Positions 22,981 through 32,306 of a stretch of 64,000 nt of DNA are shown piece by piece. The notes under the pieces were generated by a model. That model saw nothing but the letters and a program-made list of their open reading frames with translations. It was not told the DNA's origin and ran no database searches. The number at the start of each line of letters is the position of its first letter. Within the stretch, counting starts at the first letter, position 1. Made by a program: the position numbers and the translations under genes. The stretch is taken from the NCBI RefSeq assembly GCF_958450345.1, contig NC_088781.1, positions 73,449,140-73,513,139 on the forward strand, given 5' to 3'. Origin of the DNA: Calliphora vicina. Its lineage: Eukaryota > Arthropoda > Insecta > Diptera > Calliphoridae.

Positions 22981-24767
22981 CCTAGCTTAATGCAGAAAAA
23001 AATATTCTAAAAATTATACACGTCGCCGGACAGAATTGATTTTCATTGGCAAAAACATTAATTTTACCATTAGTTAGTAAACATATCAAAACTAAGGTAG
23101 CCAAAATATGTAAACATAAATATTTAATTTAAATTTGGAAAAAGTTAATTTTCTATATTTGATCAGATAAAAATGATCATACCTAAATTATTATCGATAA
23201 TGAACTGAATTTTTCTTTCTAAATTGGTTGGATTATAGTCTTTGAAAACGGTATACAACATGTCATGTGTTATAAAATATTTGTTAAAGTACTATATTTA
23301 CGTCAATACATCGCCCAGATAAAGTTAATAGTATTCTCTTCAACCCTATATATGATTTTATAAACGCCCGGACTCGCGCGTAAAACATTAACATATTTAT
23401 TAACAATTTTTATTTAAATAACGTACATTTTCTCTATATTAGTTATGGCATGTTTTTAATGTATGGAAGGTCCAACCATTTGTATGTGCTTAAATTGTTT
23501 ACTGGTTCAACATTTTTAGTTAATTTTTGACATAATATCCCTGCCAATTTTTTTGAACTGATTTTACTAATTTTCAACAGCAAAAATTTCAGATCATTAG
23601 AGTAAATATATAATTTTCATTAGAGTAAATATATATGGCCAAATGAAAATAAAAAAGGCTAGAAAAAAGGCTAAATTAATTTTTTTGTGGCTAAACAATA
23701 TTGAAAAGGACTAAATTTAGCCCAAAAAGGGCTAAATTGGCAACACTGGATTTTGGTATCATACAAAAATTTTTATTAAAAATTTTTAGATAATGCGATT
23801 GAATTGGAATTAATTAAAAATTTATGTAAAAATGGTAAACATTTCCGTAAAATTATACAATATTTGTGAACATGTTCTTATTCTGAATGAAAAAAGTTTG
23901 GAGAAAGTCGTGTTCGATTAATAATATGTATTAAAAAACCAATAAGCATTTTTACTGGAATTCAAGTTGATAGCAAATGTAATTCAAGCCTTGAATTATA
24001 GTCAAGCAATTGAATTACCGTTGTATTACACTTTATTTCAATAGCATTCTCCAGTAAAAAGGAGAAATATTTAATATTTCAAATATTTTTCAAGTATAAA
24101 ACATAATTACATTTCCATTCAATTTCAATTATGAATTGTGATAGTAATATAAATTAATAAATAAACATTTAATAATTATATTATTAAATTGTTCAAGCGT
24201 GTGTTCTTTTCGCGATTTGTTTTCATTATTTAGCGATTTTTAATTTAAGATGTAGCAACACTACTTTTGCGATAACACATGATGCAACAGCTGTTACTTG
24301 CAAATGAATTGCAAGATCAAATAAAAAAATACCCAAAATGCAGGAAAATATTTGCTGTTTAGTGGTCACACATTGGTCACATTACAAGAATGTTTTCATA
24401 TTGGCAAATAAATTTGTTGGACCAAATTCAGCTGTTTTCTTGTTGCAGTGCAAAAATATTTTCTGTTCAAACTAGAAACATAAAATATTTGACGCTTAAA
24501 TAAAAGTATTGAAATTTCATAATTCTTTCAAATGTAAAGCAAAATCTGGTAATATTTTACTTTCTAGAAATGTCTTTTTTATTGATGAAAGAAATTAAAG
24601 TTGTTTTGCAGCTTTATTTAATAATTATTTAGAACAAATATTACCATAAATGTGACCACAAGACAAATATATTTTCCCCTTTGTGTGTTTGGTAGTATTT
24701 CGGTGTAATTTGATTAAACAAATATGGCAAATAAATGTGTACAGTGTGAACACAAAATCAACCCATG

Positions 24768-24906
24768 TGTTAGAATACTTGTCGTCAAGTTAGTTTTATA
24801 ATTATTTTATAATCTAGTTACCACATTTGTTTTATTATATATAATTGTCTAGATTTTTCATTATATAATTTAATTTCATTGAATAAACAATAATTTATAC
24901 CTTATA
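24768..24906 (+). repeat. 5' LTR of Gypsy element
   Basis: 139 bp, starting TGTTAGAATACTTG and ending ACCTTATA, so the end is TA rather than the usual CA. I found no difference from the 3' LTR. AT-rich, with a TATATATAA-like stretch that could serve as TATA box and an AATAAACAATAA that could serve as polyadenylation signal. Confidence 0.93.
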
Positions 24907-24910
24907 ACTA

Positions 24911-24924
24911 TCAGAAGTGGGATT
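24911..24924 (+). promoter_or_regulatory. Primer binding site, tRNA-Leu type
   Basis: TCAGAAGTGGGATT, four bases after the LTR, is complementary to the 3' part of eukaryotic tRNA-Leu(CAA) (…AATCCCACTTCTGA). The bases expected to pair with the terminal CA-CCA are not matched (the element has ACTA), so priming would start a few bases inside the tRNA 3' end, or from a trimmed tRNA. Confidence 0.7.
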
Positions 24925-24934
24925 TATAAAAAAA

Positions 24935-27900
24935 ATGCAAAGGAGAAATTTAACACGCCAAGAGCTTATTACAGCATTAAGCCAATGTGGAATTGAATTT
25001 CCAGAAAGCGCTACAATTGCTCAACTTAGAACATTGTTACAGAAATCCAATTTGAATGAAGATTCTGTTGCTACAAGCCAATCCAATTATGATTTTAATC
25101 AAACATCTAATATTGCTCCTGATCTTCAATCATCCTCTGTTCAGCCGACCACTACTTCAGTCCAAACGATGGTTTATAATCAACCTTCCGCAACTATTCA
25201 ATCTACAATTCATTCTGTTCAACCAGTGTTATATGATCAGTTTTCTGATGTTACTCAAACCGCTGATATACAATATGATGCTTCCGTTCAATCAACAGCT
25301 TCTATTCAACCTATTGTGTCCATTCAATCATCTGTTTTGTTCCAACCTTCTGTTTCGGTCCAACCTTCAGCTTACGTTCAATCGAATACTAATGTTCAAC
25401 CACAAATTGTTGGTCAAGCTAGTTCATCCAGAAATTATTCAACTTTCGCTGATCCACCTACTACCTCTGGTAACTTTGATAATTCACTAGATAGTGCTAT
25501 TTTACGGTTACAAAAACAGCGCGAATTGATGATACTCCAACGTGAGGTGGACATACTTAATAGTGAAGTCAGATTTTCTTCCTCCGATTTTGCAACTATC
25601 GATTCTATGGTTATGAAGTTTTCTGGAGACGACTCTTATGATGTAAAGCGTTGGGTAAGTGATTTGGAGGACGCTTTTATTTTACTCAATTGCACAGAAC
25701 GCATGAAATTAATATGTGTACGAAGATTGCTGTGCGGAACTGCAGCATTATTTGCAAGAACATTGTTTTTGTCAAATTATGATGCTTTTAAAAGGGCTCT
25801 TATAGGCGAATTTGAGCAATCAAAATCCATGCTTCAAATATACGAAGAATTGACAAAAAGGAAGCTTGGAGCAAATGAAAGTATCCAGCGTTATGTAATT
25901 GAAATGAGAATGATTGCAGAAAAAGCAAACATTCCAGAAACGGATTTAGTTGATGCAATCATTGCAGGTTTAAATGACAACACTCCACTTATAAATATTT
26001 TGTATCAAGCTACTAATATGCAGCAGTTAAAAAGCCAACTTGATCGCTATCAAAAGTTGCGTGATAAACAGACCAGAAGCAATTTGGGACCTGAAAAGGA
26101 ATCTAACAAATATACTTCATCAAATAAGTTGAAGGACACCAAAGCGGAGATTCGTTGTTTTAACTGTTCGCAGTTTGGCCATTTTAAAAATCAATGCTCA
26201 AAGCCAATACGTATTAAAGGTTCCTGTTTTAAATGCGGTGAATTGGGCCATTTAAATAATAATTGCCCAAAGAAAAATTCAGTTGTTGCAGTAGTTGCTG
26301 ATTCTGAGGAAGATAATCATAAAACTGGAACAGCTAATTTGACGACAGTAAATGCTTTACAAATGGTGAGTGTCGCTTTTGTAGATAAATTAGGCAAACG
26401 CACTGATGTTAGTTCTAAAATTTGTTCTCTTCTCGATTCTGGTAGCCCGAGGAGTTTTATTAAATGTTCAACAGTTCCCTTTCCGATAAAAAAGATACCC
26501 AAACTTTCGAAGTATCGGGGAATAGGTAATAGTCAACTTAAAATTTTGGATGAAATAGTTTGTGAAATAAGTATTGACAATGAGAAAATGTTTCATACAT
26601 TTTATGTATTGCCTGATACTGATATATGTGTTCCATTATTAATTGGAAGAGATCTTTTATGTCGATTAAATATATTCTTATGTAAACTTAAACGAATTTA
26701 TACAAAAAATGAGTTACTTGAAATAAATAAAAATATTTTAGCTAATGATATGGGATATATTCAAAACAGTGCGTTTGTTAAATTTGATATTTGGAAAAAT
26801 AGAACTAATGATTGCAAAATAAATAAAAAAGAAGAAATAAATAACTGTCGTTCAGATCGGGCTGTTACTGGATTAGGTGATGAGTTGTCTGTATCGAATC
26901 CTGTGGTAAAATGTGATAGTTATTTAATTGAAATGAAATCGATTGAATTAGTTGATAAGAATAGAAAAGAGTATCATAATTCCACAGTGGCTTCTAATGA
27001 AATGATATTTTCTGTACTACAACCTAGATCTGAGGAATATATTGATATAGATCCACAATTGAGCGAGGAAAATATAAGGAAACTTAGATCCGTAATTGAA
27101 AATTCATATTGTAATCCTCCCCCCACATTAGAAAGAGTACCTTACGATTCTAAAATGAAAATAAATTTGACCGATGACACACCTTTTCATTTTCCACCCC
27201 GTAGACTTTCATATGTTGAGAAAAATGAAATAGATACTATAATTAATGACTTATTAGAAAAAAATATTATTCGACACAGTAATTCACCATATGCATCTGC
27301 AACTGTTTTAGTAAGGAAAAAGAATGGTGAAGGCAGATTATGTGTGGACTACAGATTTTTAAATAAGAAAACAGTTAGAGACAACTTTCCTTTGCCAATT
27401 ATAGAAGATTGTTTTGATCATCTTGAAGGGAAAAAGTATTTTACAGCCTTAGATTTGAAGAATGGGTTTCATCAAGTGGAAATGCACGAAGATTCGATCA
27501 AATACACTTCATTTGTAACACCTAGAGGACAATACGAATATAGAAAAATGCCATTTGGTTTAAAAAATGCACCAGCATTCTTTCAACGTTTTATTAATGA
27601 CATTTTGAAAGATTTTATATCATCGGGAAAAATAGTTGTATATATGGATGACATTACAATAGCAACTTCTGATTTTGAAAGTCATTTGAAAATTGTGGAT
27701 GAGGTTCTCACGCGTTTATACACAAAAGGTCTTGAGTTAAAGTTGAGTAAGTGTAAGTTTGGATACACTGAAATACAATTTTTAGGATATATTGTAAATT
27801 CTATGGGAATACGTCCTAATAGCGATCACCTAGAAGCAATAAGAACATTTCCACAACCTGAAAATATTAAACAACTACAACAATGTCTTGGGCTATTCTC

Positions 27901-29728
27901 TTATTTTAGAAAATTTGTACCAAATTTTTCAACAATAGCTAAACCGTTAACATCATTATTAAAGAAAAGCGTTCCATATAATTTTGATAGTAGTTGTATT
28001 TGTGCATTTACAAAATTGAAAGAATTGTTGATGGCTCCTCCAATATTATCAATTTATAACCCTAAAAAGGAAACAGAATTGCATACAGATGCTAGTAAAC
28101 TAGGTTTTGGTGCAGTTATTTTGCAAAAACAGGATGATGGAAAATTTCATCCCATTGCATACTTTTCAAAAACAACATCTGAAAGTGAATCGAAACTACA
28201 CAGCTTTGAGTTGGAAACATTAGCGATTGTATATGCTCTGGAAAGATTTAGGACACAACTTGGTGGTATACATTTTGTAATAGTTACTGATTGTAACGCC
28301 TTAACTCAGGCTATACAGAAAAAACTAGTTAATTTGAGAATCGCTAAATGGGTGTTTTCATTTGAAAACTACAACTTTAGTATAAGACATCGATCTGGAA
28401 TTTCTATGGGTCATGTAGATGCATTAAGTCGTTGTTGTGTGATTGACTCTGAGGAGATTTACGAAACTGATTTGAATATTCAAATCACACAGAACAGGGA
28501 TATGAAAATTAAGGAATTAAGAATTAAATTAGAAAATGGCACTGATGATCATTTCGATTTAATCGATGGAATAGTTTTTAGAAAAGAGGAGGGAAATGAT
28601 AGAAGACAAATGTATGTTCCAACTGAAATGGAAAATAATATTATTCGAATTATACATGAGAAAATAGGTCATTTGGGCGTAAATAAGACAGTTGAGAAAC
28701 TTAGGCAAAATTATTGGTTCCCAAAACTAAGAAAAAAAGTGGTTAATTATATTAGGAACTGTGTAAAATGTATAATTTATTCACCATCTAGTTGTTCCAA
28801 TGAACACAATTTGTATTGTATTCCCAAAGAACCTATTCCTTTTCATACCATTCACGTTGATCACTTTGGCCCTTTACCTTCTATTCGATCTGTTCGTAAA
28901 CATGTTTTAGTTATTGTGGATGCGTTCACTAAACATGTTAAATTATACCCTGTCAAATCAGTAAGTTCAAAGGAAGTGTGTATGTCGTTACAGAAGTATT
29001 TTGATAACTTTAGTAGACCAGTACGTATAATTACTGATAGAGGTACTTGCTTTACTGCTAAAGAATTTTCAGAATTCCTTTCACAGAACAATATAAACCA
29101 TGTAAAAATTTCAGTAGCTTCTCCACAGGCAAATGGACAGGTGGAAAGAGTTAATAGAATTTTAAAGTCAATGTTGGCTAAATTGGCGGAGCCCGTCGCA
29201 CATGCTGATTGGGTATCCAAATTAGTTAATGTTGAATATGCTCTTAATAACACCATTCATGCAACAACACGTAAATCGCCGTCTGTACTTTTATTTGGAG
29301 TTGAACAAAGGGGAAGGATTGTAGATGAACTAACAGAATTTTTAGAGGAAAAGACAAATAATGCAAATACTGAGGTTATTGACTTGGAAAAGTCCCGTTT
29401 AGAAGCTTTAGCGAACATAGAAAAGTCTCAACAGTATTGTAAAAACTATTTTCTTAAACATAGTATTCCTGCGAGAGAATTTAAAGTAGGAGATTTTGTA
29501 GTTATGGAAAATTTTAGCTCACAAGTAGGTCAAAATAGAAAACTATCGGAAAAATATAAAGGTCCTTACATTATTAAGAAAAAATTACCACATGATCGAT
29601 ATGTTGTTACTGACATTGAACCTCATCAGATAACTCAAATACCTTATAATAGTGTGGTTGAATCAAGACGACTACGTTTGTGGTTAATGCAAAATAATGA
29701 AATTAGTTCTGTTATTCCTTGTACATAA
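24935..29728 (+). CDS. Gag-Pol polyprotein of Ty3/Gypsy retrotransposon
   Basis: A single 1,597-aa polyprotein; the first ATG is at 24,935 (the open frame extends 18 bp upstream through GTG). Order: a Gln/Ser-rich N-terminus, a gag core near residue 227, two CCHC zinc knuckles (about 408-421 and 431-444, RNA packaging), an aspartic protease with LLDSGS (Asp about 501), reverse transcriptase with YMDD (Tyr about 903), RNase H, and an integrase with an H2C2 domain from about 1,241 and catalytic Asp 1309, Asp 1368 and Glu 1404, giving the canonical 35-residue D-E spacing. All key residues are present and there are no stops or frameshifts. Gag and Pol are fused in one frame, so Gag excess would need processing or another mechanism. 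No envelope. Clade not determined; mag-like is possible. Confidence 0.95.
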   Translation: MQRRNLTRQELITALSQCGIEFPESATIAQLRTLLQKSNLNEDSVATSQSNYDFNQTSNIAPDLQSSSVQPTTTSVQTMVYNQPSATIQSTIHSVQPVLYDQFSDVTQTADIQYDASVQSTASIQPIVSIQSSVLFQPSVSVQPSAYVQSNTNVQPQIVGQASSSRNYSTFADPPTTSGNFDNSLDSAILRLQKQRELMILQREVDILNSEVRFSSSDFATIDSMVMKFSGDDSYDVKRWVSDLEDAFILLNCTERMKLICVRRLLCGTAALFARTLFLSNYDAFKRALIGEFEQSKSMLQIYEELTKRKLGANESIQRYVIEMRMIAEKANIPETDLVDAIIAGLNDNTPLINILYQATNMQQLKSQLDRYQKLRDKQTRSNLGPEKESNKYTSSNKLKDTKAEIRCFNCSQFGHFKNQCSKPIRIKGSCFKCGELGHLNNNCPKKNSVVAVVADSEEDNHKTGTANLTTVNALQMVSVAFVDKLGKRTDVSSKICSLLDSGSPRSFIKCSTVPFPIKKIPKLSKYRGIGNSQLKILDEIVCEISIDNEKMFHTFYVLPDTDICVPLLIGRDLLCRLNIFLCKLKRIYTKNELLEINKNILANDMGYIQNSAFVKFDIWKNRTNDCKINKKEEINNCRSDRAVTGLGDELSVSNPVVKCDSYLIEMKSIELVDKNRKEYHNSTVASNEMIFSVLQPRSEEYIDIDPQLSEENIRKLRSVIENSYCNPPPTLERVPYDSKMKINLTDDTPFHFPPRRLSYVEKNEIDTIINDLLEKNIIRHSNSPYASATVLVRKKNGEGRLCVDYRFLNKKTVRDNFPLPIIEDCFDHLEGKKYFTALDLKNGFHQVEMHEDSIKYTSFVTPRGQYEYRKMPFGLKNAPAFFQRFINDILKDFISSGKIVVYMDDITIATSDFESHLKIVDEVLTRLYTKGLELKLSKCKFGYTEIQFLGYIVNSMGIRPNSDHLEAIRTFPQPENIKQLQQCLGLFSYFRKFVPNFSTIAKPLTSLLKKSVPYNFDSSCICAFTKLKELLMAPPILSIYNPKKETELHTDASKLGFGAVILQKQDDGKFHPIAYFSKTTSESESKLHSFELETLAIVYALERFRTQLGGIHFVIVTDCNALTQAIQKKLVNLRIAKWVFSFENYNFSIRHRSGISMGHVDALSRCCVIDSEEIYETDLNIQITQNRDMKIKELRIKLENGTDDHFDLIDGIVFRKEEGNDRRQMYVPTEMENNIIRIIHEKIGHLGVNKTVEKLRQNYWFPKLRKKVVNYIRNCVKCIIYSPSSCSNEHNLYCIPKEPIPFHTIHVDHFGPLPSIRSVRKHVLVIVDAFTKHVKLYPVKSVSSKEVCMSLQKYFDNFSRPVRIITDRGTCFTAKEFSEFLSQNNINHVKISVASPQANGQVERVNRILKSMLAKLAEPVAHADWVSKLVNVEYALNNTIHATTRKSPSVLLFGVEQRGRIVDELTEFLEEKTNNANTEVIDLEKSRLEALANIEKSQQYCKNYFLKHSIPAREFKVGDFVVMENFSSQVGQNRKLSEKYKGPYIIKKKLPHDRYVVTDIEPHQITQIPYNSVVESRRLRLWLMQNNEISSVIPCT

Positions 29729-29772
29729 AGTGACACTAAATGTATGTTACATTATGATCGGGTCGATCAAAT

Positions 29773-29788
29773 GTCAGGATGGCCGAGT
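29773..29788 (+). other. tRNA-Leu 5'-end sequence abutting the 3' LTR
   Basis: GTCAGGATGGCCGAGT ends exactly at the base before the 3' LTR. It equals nucleotides 1-16 of eukaryotic tRNA-Leu(CAA) as I know it. It occupies the place where a polypurine tract is expected, and no clear purine run is seen in the ~60 bp between the stop codon and the LTR. Confidence 0.6.
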
Positions 29789-29927
29789 TGTTAGAATACT
29801 TGTCGTCAAGTTAGTTTTATAATTATTTTATAATCTAGTTACCACATTTGTTTTATTATATATAATTGTCTAGATTTTTCATTATATAATTTAATTTCAT
29901 TGAATAAACAATAATTTATACCTTATA
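29789..29927 (+). repeat. 3' LTR of Gypsy element
   Basis: 139 bp, identical by eye to the 5' LTR, followed by the CATG target duplication. Confidence 0.93.
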
Positions 29928-30032
29928 CATGAATTATTTGATGTAGTTTTGATCAAACACATGAAACATCTTGTGTCAAATAATTTGCGTAGTCTGACCC
30001 TACCTTAATATCTATAAAAATTGTTAACCTAA

Positions 30033-30693
30033 TAGTGCATTTACACCTACGCCATAAACATGTTATAAGTTGTTTATGGTGATAGTAGTTTGAGAAACTT
30101 GTTTATACATACAAAACAAAAACAGGTTTGTAACTAGTTTTTGAGATGCTAGACAATGTATTTTGTTGTTGTATAAGAAATATTATTTGTTGTATTTTTG
30201 TTTGACAAATCGGAGTGTCTCGTCTCTATGTATAATTCTCTATAAGCCAAAATGTAAGAAAAAGTTTAAAAAATTTATTAAAAAGTGTTTTTTATATAAT
30301 ATGGAGAACGAAAATAATAGGTATGTTTATATGTCCCCTTTTACAATGCAGAAATTGAAAGGCAGACATTTATCTCATTCTCTTTTGAACTAACATAAAC
30401 CTGTGTAATACACACTCTACCTCTTCAACCCCTCTCCAACAAACTTCGTCTGTCTGCCTTTCAATTTCTGCATTGTAAAAGGGGACTATGTACATATATA
30501 AGTACGTGCAGCAACGTTTTTTTCTTAACAACGTCCATATTTTTATTAAATTTTTTTATGTTGAAGTCAGCTGTTTTATGACTTGTCAAAATTAAACCAC
30601 TTTACTGTCTAAAATACTGATGTAAACGGTATTGTTTATGAAAGTAGCTTATGATCATAAACTAGTTTGAAAATTACAAGTGTAAATGCACTA
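30033..30693. mobile_element. TIR element with TAA duplication
   Basis: Ends TAGTGCATTTACAC and GTGTAAATGCACTA, flanked by TAA (30030-30032, 30694-30696); 661 bp. It contains the small MITE at 30,333-30,486. A Harbinger-type 3-bp duplication. The ORF inside is chance. Confidence 0.78.
30333..30486. mobile_element. Small MITE with perfect 35-bp TIRs
   Basis: 154 bp. The arms 30333-30367 and 30452-30486 are exact inverted repeats beginning GTCCCCTTTTACAATGCAG. Flanked by TAT on each side. The perfect arms suggest recent mobility. Confidence 0.88.
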
Positions 30694-30879
30694 TAACATT
30701 TACCCCAGAAATGTTTGTATTTGAATATCATGGCAACATTGTTATAAATAAAAATAATAAAATTTGGTTTCAAGCCGCAAATGGACTTAAAAATAACAAA
30801 TGCTGATATATAAAAGGTTTATTTCTCAAATTATCTGTAATTTTCTTATAATTGTGGCATTTTGAAGACATCATTATTC

Positions 30880-31310
30880 TTCGATAACATTTACAAAATG
30901 AACTTTTACTTGCATGTGTAAACGCTCAAGCTAAACTTGTAGACATTTCGATATATTTTCGACATTTTCGATAATACGAATTGTCAACTTTCATCCATCT
31001 ACTTACACATGGATGTAGATTGATGAAAAAAAAGTACACATAAGAATTCTTATGTGTACTTTTTTTTTGATATTTTGCAGTATGTTTGTTTGATATCTGC
31101 ATGAGATTTAAACCAATTTGTAGTCATTTGCAAAATAGTTAATTTATAGTTAGTGTTTTTTACCAACTGACTATTTTATTTACTACAGGGGAGCGTTTAC
31201 AAGTTGCTTGATCAAGCAACTTGTTGACATTTCGATGTATTTTCGATAATAATTCGTATTCCCAACTTTCATCAATTTATTTGCATGTGTAAACGCAGCA
31301 TAAAACTAAA
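30880..31310. repeat. Palindrome-rich repeat segment
   Basis: Two related modules share GTGTAAACGC, ACATTTCGAT-TATTTTCGA and CAACTTTCATC words. The first holds a perfect 42-bp palindrome (31026-31067) centred on AAGAATTCTT. The second (about 31193-31296, ends GCGTTTACA and TGTAAACGC) holds a perfect 22-bp palindrome AAGTTGCTTGATCAAGCAAC + TT at 31201-31222. Probably two small foldback-type MITEs. Confidence 0.65.
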
Positions 31311-31609
31311 AGTCAACTTTTCGAACTTTCGATTGTTGGTAATTTATGAAAATTGTCTCTTTGGCATTATTTTATAAAAATTATTTATTTTTCCATACAC
31401 TAGAAAAAATACAACTGTACCAAATTGCAGGCTATTATTTTGTTTCTGTTATTGTGTGCATATTTAGTTTTAGTATACAGTTGCAATTAAATATTTTTTA
31501 ACTTTTTTTGGTTAATCGACTTTTTGAGATAACGTAATAGTTATCGACCAAAATGTCGATTGATCGAATAATACACTGTCCATAACACAAAATTGCAATT
31601 GCAATGTAC
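31311..31609. other. AT-rich segment with GTCGA-type words
   Basis: No ORF. The right part (31,495-31,580) contains ATCGACTTTTTGAG and GTCGATTGATCGAATAATACACTGT, resembling 32,400 and 33,020-33,050, so it may be the other side of a repeat split by the 31,613 element. Confidence 0.4.
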
Positions 31610-31612
31610 TAA

Positions 31613-32303
31613 TGCCATGTTTCCACGGCAGTCTGAATTACTTAATTCGGGTTTTGAATTACGATTGCGAATCAACCTGTTTACACGAAAACATTCGTAA
31701 TTCAGTTTGACATTTATTTATTTCTTCTTCTTGTTTTTTCTTCTGTTTACATGTTTTGTTTTTTTTTGTTTATTTTGTTTGTTTGGTGCGAATTTTAAAT
31801 TTGTAATTTGGCAATGGATAAAAAAGGTAAGTAAAAACATAAAATTGTAGCATTATTAATTAAACAAATATAATTTAATTATTATTTTCATTATTAGAAA
31901 AAAGAAAAAGTGCAAGCAAGTGGGACAAGGGCAGCGAGCGGGCTTTATTAGAGGTGTGGGCTGAAAGAATGGCATAGCTGCTACTTCTACAAATGAATTT
32001 AACTTTAATCAGACTTTTTATTTATTTTAATTTATTTATTTAATACAAAAATATTTTTCTTTATTTTGTTTTGTTGACATTTTTGTTTGGACAGCTGATT
32101 TTGATACATAAATAATCGATAAAAATTAGAGATGACAGTCATTCGTTCGTAATTCATAAGGTAATTCAAACTGAATTACGTACGAACAAGGTAATTCGCA
32201 CTTGAAATTTTGTATGGCGAATCATGTAATTCAGTTCGTAATTGGGGGTTGAATGACGAATGAAAGCTTGAATGACGAATAATGACGTCGTGTGAACATG
32301 GTA
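31613..32303 (+). mobile_element. Harbinger-like non-autonomous element with a captured exon pair
   Basis: 691 bp. Ends TGCCATGTTTCCACG and CGTGTGAACATGGTA, flanked by TAA (31610-31612, 32304-32306). Subterminal repeats of GTAATTC/GAATTAC. It includes a short two-exon reading frame with a Myb/SANT-like N-terminus, as expected for the accessory gene of PIF/Harbinger transposons, so it looks like an internally deleted derivative. Confidence 0.75.
31814..31977 (+). pseudogene. Two-exon Myb/SANT-like ORF remnant
   Basis: ATG at 31,814; exon 1 is 31814-31826 (13 nt), followed by a GTAAGT...TTATTAG intron of 71 nt (31827-31897), then exon 2 from 31,898 to a stop at 31975-31977. The product is 30 aa: basic, with a K-W-D...E-R-A-LLEVWAE pattern resembling the start of a Myb/SANT-like domain used by Harbinger accessory proteins. 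It is truncated by a stop before helix 2, so probably non-functional. The intact splice sites, Kozak-like context and preserved frame are notable. Confidence 0.5.
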
Positions 32304-32306
32304 TAA

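Larger units (their letters stand above)
21734..23748. mobile_element. hAT non-autonomous element, 2.0 kb
   Basis: TIRs CAGTGTTGCCAAT and ATTGGCAACACTG, with the perfect 8-bp duplication GATTTTGG (21726-21733 and 23749-23756). Near both ends, GGGCTAAA words repeat in inverse orientation. No transposase ORF. It hosts a further TIR element at 22,196-22,980. Confidence 0.88.
24768..29927 (+). mobile_element. Full-length Ty3/Gypsy LTR retrotransposon
   Basis: A 5,160-bp element with identical 139-bp LTRs, a 4-bp target duplication CATG (24764-24767 and 29928-29931), a tRNA-Leu-type primer binding site and one uninterrupted gag-pol ORF. LTR identity implies a very recent insertion. There is no env-like ORF. 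It sits inside an older Harbinger-like element. Confidence 0.95.
21276..30005. mobile_element. Harbinger-like TIR element hosting later insertions
   Basis: The ends are AGGTAGGGTCA...GCAAAT...TTTG and its imperfect inverse (TGACCCTACCT at 29,995-30,005), about 28 bp with a few mismatches. The flanking TAA is at 21273-21275 and 30006-30008. A 3-bp TAA duplication fits PIF/Harbinger. The body is split by a hAT element (21,734-23,748) and a Gypsy element (24,768-29,927), leaving about 1.5 kb of its own non-coding sequence. 24,357-24,662 may hold a smaller element (GTGGTCACA / TGTGACCAC ends). Boundaries of the whole are reasonable but not proven. Confidence 0.55.

Noticed and set aside
24917..24934. 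GTG start for the Gypsy polyprotein
   Set aside because: This is a eukaryotic element; the first ATG is at 24,935 and the upstream 18 bp overlaps the primer binding site.
25056..25490. 144-codon ORF inside gag
   Set aside because: A shadow frame of the Gln/Ser-rich gag N-terminus, hydrophobic only because the real codons are shifted.
29728..29788. An env gene or third ORF after Gypsy pol
   Set aside because: Only 60 bp separates the stop codon from the 3' LTR.
29773..29795. A functional tRNA-Leu gene
   Set aside because: Only the first 16 nt match; the anticodon arm, variable arm and T arm are missing because the LTR follows.
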